DNA of 64,000 bases from JANLYC01 sp963750495 (lineage in GTDB: Bacteria; Actinomycetota; Actinomycetes; Propionibacteriales; Nocardioidaceae): the NCBI GenBank assembly GCA_963750495.1, contig CAVVQV010000004.1, positions 124,001-188,000 of the forward strand. Direction: 5' to 3'. This document shows, in pieces, positions 15,165 to 24,532 of this stretch (its first letter is position 1; the number at the start of each line of letters is the position of its first letter). The position numbers and the translations under genes are program-made. Below the pieces are notes generated by a model, which saw only the letters and a program-made list of their open reading frames with translations, searched no databases and was not told the origin of the DNA.

Positions 15165-15970
15165 CAGGACCGCCCCGCGACGAGCCTGAGCCGGCCGGCG
15201 ACCACCCAGGCTGCCAGGACTGCGATGACCGCCGCCGCGAGCGGTCCGACCAGCCACGCGCCGTCGCTACCGAGCCCGTGCGCGTCGACGATGACCTTGC
15301 TCAGGTACTGAAGTCCCGAGGTGAACGGGTCGACGTGCAGCAGCGTCGTGCCGGCCCACCCGTTCTGCGCCGAGGTCGGCATCTGCGACGGCGCGAACAG
15401 GGCCAGCAGCGCGAACAGCGCGACCGACAGGCTGAACCTGTTGGAGCTCGACAGGATGCTGATGAACAGACCGAAGCCCGCCAGGAACACCGACAGCAGC
15501 GTGCCCACGAGGAATCCAGCCACCAACGCGTCTGCGGCGATGCCGACGCCCCGACTGAGATAGAGCACGTACACCGACGTGACCACGAAAGCCGCCAGCC
15601 ACAATGACAACGCGGCGCCCGCCTTGCCGAGCACCAGGCTGCGGGTCGGTGCCGGGGTGAGCAGCAGACTCTCCAGCGTCTCCCGCTCGCGCTCGCCGCT
15701 GACTCCGTCACCTGCGACGAGGAGCACCATCAGGCCGGCCACCGCCACCGCCATCTGCAGCGTGAGGTTGACCGCCTCGCGTTGCTCGAGGAAGTTCAGT
15801 GCCTGGTTGGACGCCACCAGGTACGACGTCACGCTCAGCAGCACGGAGAACGCCAGCAGCAGCGGCAGCCCACGTCCGGCGAGCCACAGGTCGCGCAGCT
15901 CCTGTCGGCAGACGACCCAGGAATCACGAGCGAACCCCGCACGCGGTATCGGCCGGTCCGTCGTCGTCAT
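15164..15970 (-). CDS. ABC-2 type transporter permease
   Basis: 268 aa. Start taken at ATG 15970, which overlaps the ATPase stop; the adjacent ATG 15973 is equivalent. About six membrane helices. Features of the NatB/ABC-2 family include the GDGVSGERERETLESLLLTPAPTRSLVLGKAGA loop after the second helix, a very typical motif of ABC-2 permeases. Paired with the ATPase upstream and the anchored beta-protein downstream, all with 4-nt overlaps. Such exporters move drugs, lipids or polysaccharide precursors; the substrate is not readable here. Confidence 0.87.
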   Translation of the reverse strand: MTTTDRPIPRAGFARDSWVVCRQELRDLWLAGRGLPLLLAFSVLLSVTSYLVASNQALNFLEQREAVNLTLQMAVAVAGLMVLLVAGDGVSGERERETLESLLLTPAPTRSLVLGKAGAALSLWLAAFVVTSVYVLYLSRGVGIAADALVAGFLVGTLLSVFLAGFGLFISILSSSNRFSLSVALFALLALFAPSQMPTSAQNGWAGTTLLHVDPFTSGLQYLSKVIVDAHGLGSDGAWLVGPLAAAVIAVLAAWVVAGRLRLVAGRS

Positions 15971-16914
15971 CATGACGGCGCGGTCAGGGCCAGGAAGGCG
16001 TCGCTCAGGCGTCCACCCTCGATCTCGAGGCCGAGCACGGCCAGGTCGGCGTCGACGAGGGCGGAGAGCAGCTGAGCCGTCGCGGCGCCGGTGGGGTCGC
16101 CCGAACCGAGCTCGACGACGACGGCGCCGGGTCCGCTCGACTGGTCCGCGGAGAAGCCGGCCGCCGTCAGCACCTCGATGGCACGGGCGGCGGCGTCGAC
16201 CTGCACCTGGACGATCGCCGTTCGCGGCGCGGCCGCGGTGCGCACGACATCGGCCACGGTGCCCTCGGCGGCCACGCGCCCCTGGTTGAGAATCAGGACC
16301 CGCTGGCAGATCTCCTCCACCTCCGCCAGGAGATGGCTGCTGAAGATCACCGTGACCCCGCGTTGCTCGGCGATCCTGGAGACGAGCGCCAGGATCTGTC
16401 GCTGGCCGGCCGGGTCGAGGCCGAGCGTGGGTTCGTCGAGGAAGATGACCTGGGGGTCGTGGATCAACGCGCGTGCGATGCCGAGCCGTTGCCGCATCCC
16501 CCGGCTGTAGGTCTCGATCAGTGCTGAGCCGCGTTCGGCGAGGCCGACTTCGTGCAGCCAGCCGTCTGCTGCCGTCCGAGCCTTGTCTCGGGACCGGCCG
16601 AACAGCTGCCCGTGGTAGGTCAACCACTCGCGGCCGGTCTGTTGGCGCGGGTAGCCGGCGCTCTCCGGCAGTACGCCGATCCGTTCGCGAACGGCATTGC
16701 GGTCGGTTCCGGGGACGCCGGCCACCGAGAAGGTGCCCCCGTCCGGGTCGAGGATCGTCGAGAGCATCCGGATGACCGTCGTCTTGCCCGCGCCGTTGGG
16801 TCCGAGGAATCCGAGCACCGTGCCGGTCTCGAGCTGCAGGTCGAGCCCGACCACGGCCGGCGTGTCACCGTACCGTTTGCTCAGCTGGTGGCTCTCCACC
16901 GCCATCTCGACCAT
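15970..16914 (-). CDS. ABC-2 type transporter ATP-binding protein
   Basis: 314 aa. Walker A GPNGAGKTT at 38-46, signature YSRGMRQRLGIARAL about 140, Walker B VIFLDEPTLGLDP about 160, and an H-loop in IFSSHLLAEVEEICQRV. The C-terminal 90 residues are the DUF4162-like domain typical of drug/lipid exporters of the DrrA/NatA group. TAGCCT lies 6 nt before ATG 16914, so a leaderless promoter for the three-gene operon is likely. A second in-frame ATG at codon 4 is less well placed. Confidence 0.9.
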   Translation of the reverse strand: MVEMAVESHQLSKRYGDTPAVVGLDLQLETGTVLGFLGPNGAGKTTVIRMLSTILDPDGGTFSVAGVPGTDRNAVRERIGVLPESAGYPRQQTGREWLTYHGQLFGRSRDKARTAADGWLHEVGLAERGSALIETYSRGMRQRLGIARALIHDPQVIFLDEPTLGLDPAGQRQILALVSRIAEQRGVTVIFSSHLLAEVEEICQRVLILNQGRVAAEGTVADVVRTAAAPRTAIVQVQVDAAARAIEVLTAAGFSADQSSGPGAVVVELGSGDPTGAATAQLLSALVDADLAVLGLEIEGGRLSDAFLALTAPS

Positions 16915-16970
16915 GGCCCCAGGCTAGAGCGCCCTCGCTGAGCACTTCCTGAGAACGGTCCGAAGCCGTG

Positions 16971-17876
16971 TCAGGGATGCAGCCACTCCACCACCTCGGG
17001 CGGTGCGAGACCGGCGACCCGTTGCTCGTAGTGCCGGACCTGGGCATCGGTCATCAGGTCTCGCCAACCGCCCGAGCGACCCTGCCGGAAGAATGCTTCA
17101 ACGTCCTTCAGGACGCGTCCACCTTCAGGTGCGAGGGTGGCGGCCCGACCCTTCATGGTCGCGAACGTCGCTGCGTCGACGAGCTCGGGCCATCGGTGCT
17201 CAGGCACAGTGACTGCAAGGTGGTCGGCCAGCCGGCGCATCTGGCCATCGAGGTCGGTCAGCAGGTCGTTGTAATGGACGAGGATCACGGTCGGGTGATC
17301 GGGCGAGCTTCCCTGCCGACGCTTCCAGGCGTCCGTGACGTGGTGGAAGACGCCCCGGATGGAGTCCATGCTCTGCTGTGGGCTCGCATCGCTGTCGATC
17401 CACCGCTGCAGAGCCTCCGCCAACGAGGGTCGCACCGGTGGTTGTTCGGGTTCGGTGGTGTCCGGCTGCCCGAGCAACCGGCGTACGACGTCGCGGTCGA
17501 TGTTGTTTCCCTGGTGGTAGAGCGAGATGTACAGGTCCCGCGGGTCCCGCGCCACCACCACGTACGTCGCTCGCCTGTCGAGCACCACACCGTCGAGCGG
17601 GGTGTGCGTCTTGATGAAGCGCCGGTGCGGCTGCGCCTCGAGCCGTGTGATCACCTCGCCGAGCGGTTCGGTCTTCGTATCCAGCCACGGCGACAGCTCG
17701 CCCAGCGGCCTGGGCAGCTGCGGCGTCTGGAAGACGAGGAGCGCGCAGATCATCTGCATCCAGGTGGTGCCGCTCTTGGACCGGGTGCTGATGACGATGT
17801 CGTCCTGCCGGAACGGGAAGTCGAGCCACCGCCCACTGTCCTCGTCATTCGACTCGTAGCGAAGAGGCGCATTCAC
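16971..17876 (-). CDS. PAPS-dependent sulfotransferase
   Basis: 301 aa, GTG start at 17876 with TAGAGT 6 nt upstream (leaderless). Sulfotransfer_1 domain of the cytosolic type: 5'-phosphosulfate loop KSGTTWM at 34-40, KTHTPLD with the probable catalytic His91, and the 3'-phosphate motif VVVARDPRDLYISLY at 106-120 (Arg110, Ser118). The C-terminal GRSGGWRDL segment is like the GxxGxxK-type PAPS-binding end. It would transfer sulfate from PAPS to a hydroxyl acceptor such as a lipid, glycan or small alcohol; acceptor unknown. No PAPS-synthesis gene is nearby. Confidence 0.88.
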   Translation of the reverse strand: MNAPLRYESNDEDSGRWLDFPFRQDDIVISTRSKSGTTWMQMICALLVFQTPQLPRPLGELSPWLDTKTEPLGEVITRLEAQPHRRFIKTHTPLDGVVLDRRATYVVVARDPRDLYISLYHQGNNIDRDVVRRLLGQPDTTEPEQPPVRPSLAEALQRWIDSDASPQQSMDSIRGVFHHVTDAWKRRQGSSPDHPTVILVHYNDLLTDLDGQMRRLADHLAVTVPEHRWPELVDAATFATMKGRAATLAPEGGRVLKDVEAFFRQGRSGGWRDLMTDAQVRHYEQRVAGLAPPEVVEWLHP

Positions 17877-17952
17877 GACGCGACTCTAGGACAACCTGTA
17901 GCCAGGGTGACAATTCGGTTGCCGCTGCGGTGATTCTCGATAGCGTCCCACC

Positions 17953-18876
17953 GTGACAGACGTGGAACGACGCGACTACGCAGGAGCCGCCGACCTGCTC
18001 CGCATGCAGCAGGCGGTGCAGCGCACCTGGACACCCCGGAGTGGGTGGCACACCGGTGATCTGGCCTGGCAACGCACCGCGATCCCTGGGCAGGAGTCGG
18101 CGTGGCGTACGTCGTTGTGGCTCACTGACGGTCAGGTGGCCGCCTGGGGCTGGGTCGAGCTGCCGGGCCACCTCGAGTGGTACGTCGATCCCGGCCAGGC
18201 GCCCCTCGCCGCAGCAGTCCTCGACTGGTTCGACGACGTCGCAACCGGCGACGATCGCTCCCTCACCGTGATGGAGACCGACGCGCACCTGGTCGCCGCC
18301 GCAGAGCAGGCAGGTTTCCAGGCCGCGCCGGGCACCCCGTTCTTCCAGCACTGCCACCTCGACCTGGACGAATCACTCCCCACGCCCGACCTGCCCGACG
18401 GTTATCGACTCAGGGCTGTCCGCGAGACCGAGGCCGCCGCCAGGGCAGCAGCGCACCGCGCTGCCTGGCGTCCTGGCCGCATCGGACGGCTGCTGGTCCC
18501 ACCGATCGACCTCGGAACCGGCGAGTCAGGCGTGACGACAGCCGGCTACGCCGCGGTGATGAGTACCTGGCCGTACCGCCACGACCTCGACCAGGTGGTC
18601 GAAGCGGCTGATGGCACTCTGGTCGCCTTCGCCCTGGGCTGGCTCGACGTCGTGAACGGAGCGGGCGAGCTCGAACCCGTCGGCACCGACCCCGGACATG
18701 GTCGTCGGGGCCTCGGAGCAGCGGCGAGCCTGGCTTGCCTGCACGCTCTGCGCGCGGCCGGAGCCACCCGGGCCGTCGTCTACCCGCGCGGCGACCCGGC
18801 GTACCCCGTCGCCCGGCGCCTGTACGCCCGGCTGGGTTTTCGTCCCGTGGCGCGCTCGGTCACCTACACCCGCTGA
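17953..18876 (+). CDS. Tandem GNAT-family N-acetyltransferase
   Basis: 307 aa, GTG start with TAGCGT 6 nt upstream. The protein is two GNAT folds in a row, as in mycothiol-synthase-like enzymes: a degenerate N-terminal half (to about 145) and a catalytic-looking C-terminal half (about 150-307) with acetyl-CoA loop VGTDPGHGRRGLGAAASLACLHAL and the closing YPVARRLYARLGFRPVARSVTYTR. Acceptor unknown. It is divergent from the sulfotransferase gene (76 bp) and followed by the PLD-like gene on the same strand. Confidence 0.85.
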   Translation: MTDVERRDYAGAADLLRMQQAVQRTWTPRSGWHTGDLAWQRTAIPGQESAWRTSLWLTDGQVAAWGWVELPGHLEWYVDPGQAPLAAAVLDWFDDVATGDDRSLTVMETDAHLVAAAEQAGFQAAPGTPFFQHCHLDLDESLPTPDLPDGYRLRAVRETEAAARAAAHRAAWRPGRIGRLLVPPIDLGTGESGVTTAGYAAVMSTWPYRHDLDQVVEAADGTLVAFALGWLDVVNGAGELEPVGTDPGHGRRGLGAAASLACLHALRAAGATRAVVYPRGDPAYPVARRLYARLGFRPVARSVTYTR

Positions 18877-18954
18877 GTCGCCGCTGAGCTGGCCCCGGAC
18901 CAGACCTCATGGCGACCGTCGTCTCTGGGCGGCGCACTGTGCCACGATGGCGAG

Positions 18955-20403
18955 ATGGGCAAGCTGCCGAGGTTCGACCGCTGGGACGACTGGGTCGGCG
19001 ACCGCCTCGAGAGCGCCATGCGACACCGCCACCAGCGTCGCCTGCGCCGGTTCGGCTGGGGCGACGTCATGCAGCCGGAGCAGCGTGGGTGGTGGTCGCC
19101 CTGGATCCCGGTTCGCAAGGGCAACACGGTCGAGGTCCTCATCGACGGGGTCGACGCGCTGGCCGCCATGCAGGAGGCGATCAAGGGGGCCCAGGAGTCG
19201 GTACACATCGCGGGTTGGCACTCCAGCCCCGACTTCCGGCTGACCCGTGAGCCGGGGTCGCCCACCCTCCGGGACCTCCTGGCGGAGGTGGCAGAACGTG
19301 TGCCGGTCCGGCTGTTGATGTGGGCAGGTCCACCGCTGCCCGCGTTCCAACCGACCCGGAAGGCGGTCAAGGCCGCCCGCCTGGAGTTCATGCGTGACTC
19401 GAACGTCGAGTGCGAGCTCGACGACCGGGAGCGCACCATGCACTGTCACCACGAGAAGATCGTCATCATCGACGGGTCGACGGCCTTCGTCGGGGGGATC
19501 GACTTCACGGCGCTGCAAGGCGACCGCCACGACGAGACCGCTCATCCGCCTCGTGGCCCGCTCGGTTGGCACGACGCCGCCATGCGCGTACGAGGCCCCG
19601 CCGTCGCCGACGTGGCGAGCCACTTCGTGTGCCGGTGGAACGAGATCGCCGGCGACGAGGTACCTGCACCAGAGCCGCAACCACCCGAAGGGGACGTCGA
19701 GCTGCAGGTCCTCAGGACCGTCCCCGACCGGACGTACGACTTCCTGCCCAACGGTGAGTACACGATCCTCGACGCCTACCTGCGGGCGTTCCGGTCGGCC
19801 GAGCACTGCATCTACATCGAGAACCAGTTCCTCTGGTCACCGGAGATCGTGGATGTCCTCGCCTACAAGCTGCAGCATCCGCCGAACGACACCTTCCGCC
19901 TCCTCCTCGTCCTGCCGATCAAGCCGGCCAACGGCCGGGACACGACCCGCGGCCAGCTCGGCCGCCTGCTGGCCGCCGACGACGGTGCTGGACGGGTGCT
20001 GGCCACCACCATCAACGCGACCGGCGGCGACGAGGCGTCCGCGGTCTACGTGCACGCCAAGATCGGCATCGTCGACGACCGCTGGCTGACGATCGGCTCG
20101 GGCAACCTCAACGAGCACTCGCTCTTCAACGACACCGAGATGAACGTGCTCACCTGCGATTCGGCACTGGCGCGAGAGACGCGCCTTCGCCTCTGGGCCG
20201 AGCACACCGAGCGCTCGGTCGAGGAGGTCGCCGGCGAGCCGCACACGGTCATCGACGAGATCTGGCGACCCACCGCGACACAACAGTCCGAGCTCGACGA
20301 CGCCGGCCTGCCGCGGACGCACCGGCTGACGCTGCTGCCCAGCATCTCCCGCCGGACGGACCGCCTCGAGGGACCCATGCGGGGGCTCCTTGTCGACGGC
20401 TGA
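18955..20403 (+). CDS. Phospholipase D-like (HKD) protein
   Basis: 482 aa. Two HKD motifs: H166-x-K168-x4-D173 (HEKIVIID, followed by FVGGIDFT) and H367-x-K369-x4-D374 (HAKIGIVDD, then GSGNLNEHS). Both are complete, so an active phosphodiesterase or phosphatidyltransferase is expected. The IENQFLWSPEIVDVLA segment before the second motif matches plant- and actinobacterial-type PLDs. There is no signal peptide or membrane helix, so it should act in the cytoplasm or at the inner membrane face, unlike secreted Streptomyces PLD. CACGAT lies 6 nt before ATG as a possible -10. Confidence 0.9.
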   Translation: MGKLPRFDRWDDWVGDRLESAMRHRHQRRLRRFGWGDVMQPEQRGWWSPWIPVRKGNTVEVLIDGVDALAAMQEAIKGAQESVHIAGWHSSPDFRLTREPGSPTLRDLLAEVAERVPVRLLMWAGPPLPAFQPTRKAVKAARLEFMRDSNVECELDDRERTMHCHHEKIVIIDGSTAFVGGIDFTALQGDRHDETAHPPRGPLGWHDAAMRVRGPAVADVASHFVCRWNEIAGDEVPAPEPQPPEGDVELQVLRTVPDRTYDFLPNGEYTILDAYLRAFRSAEHCIYIENQFLWSPEIVDVLAYKLQHPPNDTFRLLLVLPIKPANGRDTTRGQLGRLLAADDGAGRVLATTINATGGDEASAVYVHAKIGIVDDRWLTIGSGNLNEHSLFNDTEMNVLTCDSALARETRLRLWAEHTERSVEEVAGEPHTVIDEIWRPTATQQSELDDAGLPRTHRLTLLPSISRRTDRLEGPMRGLLVDG

Positions 20404-20436
20404 CGGTGCTTGGCGCTCCGCCGTACTGTGGGGAGG

Positions 20437-21843
20437 GTGAGCGACCCCCACTCCCCCGCCCCCGCCGTCACGACCCTCGCCCAGCTGCGCGAGTCCGGTC
20501 ACGAGCACCACTCGGTCAAGGCCGAGGTACGCCGCAATCTCGCGGACCGGCTGCGAGCGGGGGACGACACGTTCCCGGGCATCGTCGGCTTCGACAACAC
20601 GGTCCTGCCCGAGCTCGAGACGGCACTCCTGGCCGGTCACGACGTCGTCCTTCTCGGCGAGCGTGGACAGGGCAAGTCACGACTGATGCGTACCCTCATC
20701 GAGCTCCTCGACGAGTGGACCCCGGTCGTGGCCGGCTGCGAGATCAACGACCACCCGTACGCCCCGGCCTGCTTGCGCTGCCGAACGCTGGCCGCCGACC
20801 TCGGCGACGACCTCCCGGTCGCCTGGCGGCACCGCTCCGACCGGTACGGCGAGAAGCTGTCCACTCCCGACACCAGTGTCGGTGACCTCGTCGGCGACAT
20901 CGACCCGACCAAGGTGGCGGATGGCCGGACCCTCGGTGACCCCGAGACCGTGCACTACGGGCTGCTCCCCCGGGCCAACCGCGGGATCTTCGGGCTCAAC
21001 GAGCTGCCCGACCTCGCGGAGCGGATCCAGGTAGCGCTGTTCAACGTGCTCGAGGAGCGCGACATCCAGATCCGGGGCTATGCGCTGCGCCTGCCCCTCG
21101 ACCTGTTGCTCATCGCGTCGGCCAACCCGGAGGACTACACCAACCGCGGCCGCATCATCACCCCACTCAAGGACCGCTTCGGGGCGGAGATCCGCACGCA
21201 CTACCCGCTCGAGGTCGAGGACGAGATCGCCCTCATCACCCAGGAGTCCGAGCTGGTCGCAGCAGTCCCCGACCACCTCATCGAGGTCATCGCCCGATTC
21301 ACCGACGAGCTCCGGGGTTCCACGGCGATCGACCAGCGCTCCGGGGTCTCGGCCCGGTTCGCGGTGGCGGCGGCTGAGGGGATCGCCGGTGCGGCCCTGC
21401 GTCGCAGTGCACTCAGTGGCGAGGACGACCCGGTCGCGCGCGTCGGCGACCTGCCGCCGGTCCTGGTCACCCTGCAAGGCAAGGTCGAGTTCGAGATGGG
21501 TGAGGAGGGACGCGAGGAGGAGGTCTTCGGTCACCTCTTCCGGTTGGCTGTCGCGTCGACGTTCCGCGAGCACCTCGCCGGTATCGACCTGACCGGGTTC
21601 ACCCAGCACTTCGTCGAAGGCGACACGGTCGAGACCGGGGCGCTCGTCCCTGCCGCCGACCTGCTGGCCCAGCTCGGCACCGTACCCGGGCTTTCCACCG
21701 TGCTCGACGGGCTCGACGTCGGCGAGGACAACGTGTCGCCCGGGCAGGTCGCTGCCGCCGTCGAGTTCGTGCTCGAGGGTCTCCACCTCACCCGCCGGCT
21801 GTCGAAGGACAGTGTCGGTGGGACGACGGTGTACGGGAACTGA
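20437..21843 (+). CDS. Mg-chelatase-like AAA+ ATPase
   Basis: 468 aa from GTG 20437 (TACTGT 7 nt upstream and a GGGGAGG stretch); an upstream ATG at 20410 lacks these. AAA+ domain: Walker A-like LLGERGQGKSR (about 60-70), Walker B region GIFGLNELPDLAERIQVALFNVLEE and sensor-1 LLIASANPEDYTNRGRII, as in BchI/ChlI. A Cys-containing insert CEINDHPYAPACLRCRT follows Walker A. It is paired directly with a VWA protein, the arrangement of M. tuberculosis Rv0958/Rv0959. No chlorophyll or cobalamin chelatase H subunit is present, so a MoxR-like chaperone role is likelier than metal insertion. Confidence 0.86.
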   Translation: MSDPHSPAPAVTTLAQLRESGHEHHSVKAEVRRNLADRLRAGDDTFPGIVGFDNTVLPELETALLAGHDVVLLGERGQGKSRLMRTLIELLDEWTPVVAGCEINDHPYAPACLRCRTLAADLGDDLPVAWRHRSDRYGEKLSTPDTSVGDLVGDIDPTKVADGRTLGDPETVHYGLLPRANRGIFGLNELPDLAERIQVALFNVLEERDIQIRGYALRLPLDLLLIASANPEDYTNRGRIITPLKDRFGAEIRTHYPLEVEDEIALITQESELVAAVPDHLIEVIARFTDELRGSTAIDQRSGVSARFAVAAAEGIAGAALRRSALSGEDDPVARVGDLPPVLVTLQGKVEFEMGEEGREEEVFGHLFRLAVASTFREHLAGIDLTGFTQHFVEGDTVETGALVPAADLLAQLGTVPGLSTVLDGLDVGEDNVSPGQVAAAVEFVLEGLHLTRRLSKDSVGGTTVYGN

Positions 21844-21844
21844 G

Positions 21845-23848
21845 ATGCCCGCATGGCGTCGGGGCAGGCGTGGCCGTCAGACGGACGGCTACCGGTACGG
21901 CGCGTGGCACGGCGGACCCGACCCGCTGGAGGCGCCCTTCGACGTCCGTGCCGCCGTCGACGAGATCGGCAACGACATGCTCGAAGGGCGCTCCGTCCGC
22001 GAAGCCCTGAGAGACCTGCTCCGGCGCGGCACCGACGGCCGCCGCGGCCTGTCAGAGCTGCGACGGGACATCGAACGTCGCCGCCGCAACCTGCGTCGCC
22101 GTGGCGACCTCGCGGGCACGCTCGACCGGGTCCAGCAGCAGCTCGATCAGGTCCTGGCTGCCGAACGCGAGCAGCTCGCCGGTGAGGAGGGCGACGACGC
22201 GCGCCTCGCCGAGATGACGCTCGACGACCTCCCCACGCAGGTCGGCAGCGCGGTCCGGGAGCTCGCCGACTACGACTGGCACTCCGACGAGGCTCGGGCG
22301 GGCTACCAGCAGATCCAGCAGATGCTGCAACGGGAGGTCCTCGACGCGCAGTTCGCCGGCATGAAGCAGGCGTTGTCCGGCAACGATCCCGAGGCGATGC
22401 AACGAGTCCGTGACATGCTGGCCGACCTCAACACGCTGCTGGCCGACCATGCCAGAGGACAGGACACGCCGGAACAGTTCGACGCGTTCATGGACCGGCA
22501 CGGTGAGTTCTTCCCCGACAACCCCCACAACGTCGACGAGCTCATCGACTCGCTCGCGCGGCGGCAGGCGGCAGCCGAGCGGATGATGCAGTCGCTGTCG
22601 CGGCAGCAACGCGCCGAGCTGGCCGAGCTCATGGAGCAGGCGCTCGGTGACGTCGACCTGCAAAGCCAGCTGGCGCAGCTGCAGGACAACCTCGCGTCGC
22701 TGCGCCCCGGCATGGGCCGTGGCCAACAACCCGCCGACATCAGTGGTGACGAGCCGCTCGGGTACGGCGAGGCAGTGGGCGCGGTCGCCGACCTCGCCGA
22801 CCTGGAGGCGCTCGAGCGTCAGCTCGGCCAGGACTACCCTGGCGCCAGCCTCGACGACATCGACGTCGACGCACTGGAGCGGCAGCTGCCCCCCACCGAT
22901 GTTGCCGACGTCGAGGCCCTGCGACAGCTCGAGTCCGAGCTCGAACGGCAGGGCTACCTGCGCCGCGACGCGGACGGGGTGTCCTTGACCCCGAAAGCCC
23001 TGCGTCGTCTCGGCGAGACGGCGCTGAGGCGGATCTTCGCGCAGCTCGACGCCGACGCGCGTGGTGACCACGACGACCAGCGCTCAGGGGCTGCCGACGA
23101 ACGAACCGGGGCGTTCCTGCCGTGGCGGTTCGGCGACGAGCGGCCGATCGACGCGGTCCGGACAGTCCAGAACGCCGTGCTGCGCCGCGCGTCCCGACGC
23201 GACGAGCCTGGTCTGAGGCGCCTCGACGTGGAGGACTTCGCCGTTGCCGAGACCGAGCGGCGTACGACGGCGGCGGTGGCACTGTGCGTCGACTTGTCCT
23301 TCTCGATGATCCAGGAGGACCGCTGGCAACCGATGAAGCAGACCGCGCTCGCGTTGGCCCACCTCATCGCCACCCGCTACCGCAGCGACGCGCTCGAGAT
23401 CATCGGGTTCGACCGAACCGCGCGTCGGTTGTCGCCGCTGCAGCTGGCCGAGGTGGAGCCCGAGTGGGTGCAGGGCACCAACCTCCAGCACGCGCTGAAG
23501 CTCGCCGGACGGCACCTGCGTCGGCATCCCGAGGCCGAGCCCGTGGTCCTCATCGTCACCGATGGCGAGCCGACCGCCCACCTCGACACCGACGGCTACC
23601 CCAACTTCCACTGGCCACCCACCGCTGAGACCGTGACTGCGACGGTCGCCGAGGTCGACGCGATGACGCGGCTCGGCGCCACCCTGAACTTCTTCCTGCT
23701 CGGCGAAGACCCAGGGCTGGCGCGCTTCGTCGATGCCGTGGCACGGCGTAACGGTGGTCGCGTTCTCACGCCCGAAGCCAGCCGGCTCGGTGAGTACGTC
23801 GTCGCGGACTACCTGCGCGCGCGGCGCGGCCGGCGTCGTTCGGCCTGA
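21845..23848 (+). CDS. VWA-domain partner of the AAA+ ATPase
   Basis: 667 aa, ATG one base after the ATPase stop. The first 440 residues are helical, highly charged and rich in Gln/Asp/Arg, likely coiled-coil (for example RRRGDLAGTLDRVQQQLDQVLAAEREQL). The C-terminal VWA domain begins near 470 with MIDAS residues D-L-S-F-S in ALCVDLSFSM, the conserved Thr in VQGTNLQHAL and Asp in VLIVTDGEPTAH, so metal binding is intact. Family Rv0959-like. With the AAA+ protein it probably forms a MoxR/VWA-type remodelling machine; client unknown. Confidence 0.86.
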   Translation: MPAWRRGRRGRQTDGYRYGAWHGGPDPLEAPFDVRAAVDEIGNDMLEGRSVREALRDLLRRGTDGRRGLSELRRDIERRRRNLRRRGDLAGTLDRVQQQLDQVLAAEREQLAGEEGDDARLAEMTLDDLPTQVGSAVRELADYDWHSDEARAGYQQIQQMLQREVLDAQFAGMKQALSGNDPEAMQRVRDMLADLNTLLADHARGQDTPEQFDAFMDRHGEFFPDNPHNVDELIDSLARRQAAAERMMQSLSRQQRAELAELMEQALGDVDLQSQLAQLQDNLASLRPGMGRGQQPADISGDEPLGYGEAVGAVADLADLEALERQLGQDYPGASLDDIDVDALERQLPPTDVADVEALRQLESELERQGYLRRDADGVSLTPKALRRLGETALRRIFAQLDADARGDHDDQRSGAADERTGAFLPWRFGDERPIDAVRTVQNAVLRRASRRDEPGLRRLDVEDFAVAETERRTTAAVALCVDLSFSMIQEDRWQPMKQTALALAHLIATRYRSDALEIIGFDRTARRLSPLQLAEVEPEWVQGTNLQHALKLAGRHLRRHPEAEPVVLIVTDGEPTAHLDTDGYPNFHWPPTAETVTATVAEVDAMTRLGATLNFFLLGEDPGLARFVDAVARRNGGRVLTPEASRLGEYVVADYLRARRGRRRSA

Positions 23849-23869
23849 AGGTCATCCCCGCGGTTCGGA

Positions 23870-23877
23870 CGGGCTAT
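23870..23877 (+). promoter_or_regulatory. CGGGCTAT motif upstream of AOC-barrel gene
   Basis: ACGGGCTATT at 23869-23878 also occurs at 11915-11924 before the secreted beta-helix gene, and its core CGGGCTAT at 24563-24570 before the ECF sigma gene. All three copies are on the plus strand in non-coding DNA 60-120 bp before a start codon. Could be a shared promoter part or activator site; chance is possible. Confidence 0.3.
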
Positions 23878-23989
23878 TGCATTGCGCTTTCGCGCCATCA
23901 CCCGCACCCCATACGTGTCATTGATCGGTCCTGATCCCGGCTCATGATCGCAGTGGGCGGTACCAACCGCAGTGCGAAGGGAGATCGCC

Positions 23990-24532
23990 ATGAAGAAGCA
24001 CTCAGGAATCGTGGCAGGGGCGTCAGCGGTCGCGCTGGTCGCCAGTGTCGTCTGGTCGACGGGCGGATCAGCCACCACCGCCTCCTCTCATCACGGCTGG
24101 GCCGCTCCAAGCATCCGTTCGGTTGCGGCAGACGCTCACCAGGCCACCACGGCCGCTGTGCAGTCCGGCGGTCACGCGCTCACCGTCATCGAACACGAGG
24201 TGCGCACGGCCGGTGTCGATGTCGGCGATCCAGGCGACAGCCCGGGCGACATGTTCGTCTTCGAGAGTCGGCTGCGGGATCCGCAGACGGGCCACACGGT
24301 CGGCTGGGACTCAGGCCACTGCTCCATCATCGTGCGTACCTTTGCGTGCGAGGCCACCGCGACCTTCAACCACCAGGGCAAGATCGTGGTGAGTGGGTCG
24401 TTCTTCGACGAGCAGGACTTTTCGCTCGCGATCGTCGGCGGCACCGGTCGGTATCACGACGCTGCCGGTCAGCTGCTCGTCCTGGACCTTCCCAGCGGTG
24501 ACACGAAGCTGGGTTTCCTCCTCGAGGAGTAA
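23990..24532 (+). CDS. Secreted AOC-barrel-like protein
   Basis: 180 aa from ATG 23990 with GAAGGGAG upstream; an upstream in-frame start at 23972 lacks it. Signal peptide MKKHSGIVAGASAVALVASVVWSTGGSATTAS. The mature domain (about 60-180) matches the allene-oxide-cyclase/dirigent-like eight-stranded barrel by pattern: FVFESRLRDPQTGHTVGWDSGHCSIIV, FACEATATFNHQGKIVVSGSF, FSLAIVGGTGRYHDAAGQLLV. Two Cys (GHCS, FACEA) may form a disulfide. Bacterial members have no established reaction. It sits just upstream of the ECF sigma operon and may be one of its targets. Confidence 0.75.
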   Translation: MKKHSGIVAGASAVALVASVVWSTGGSATTASSHHGWAAPSIRSVAADAHQATTAAVQSGGHALTVIEHEVRTAGVDVGDPGDSPGDMFVFESRLRDPQTGHTVGWDSGHCSIIVRTFACEATATFNHQGKIVVSGSFFDEQDFSLAIVGGTGRYHDAAGQLLVLDLPSGDTKLGFLLEE

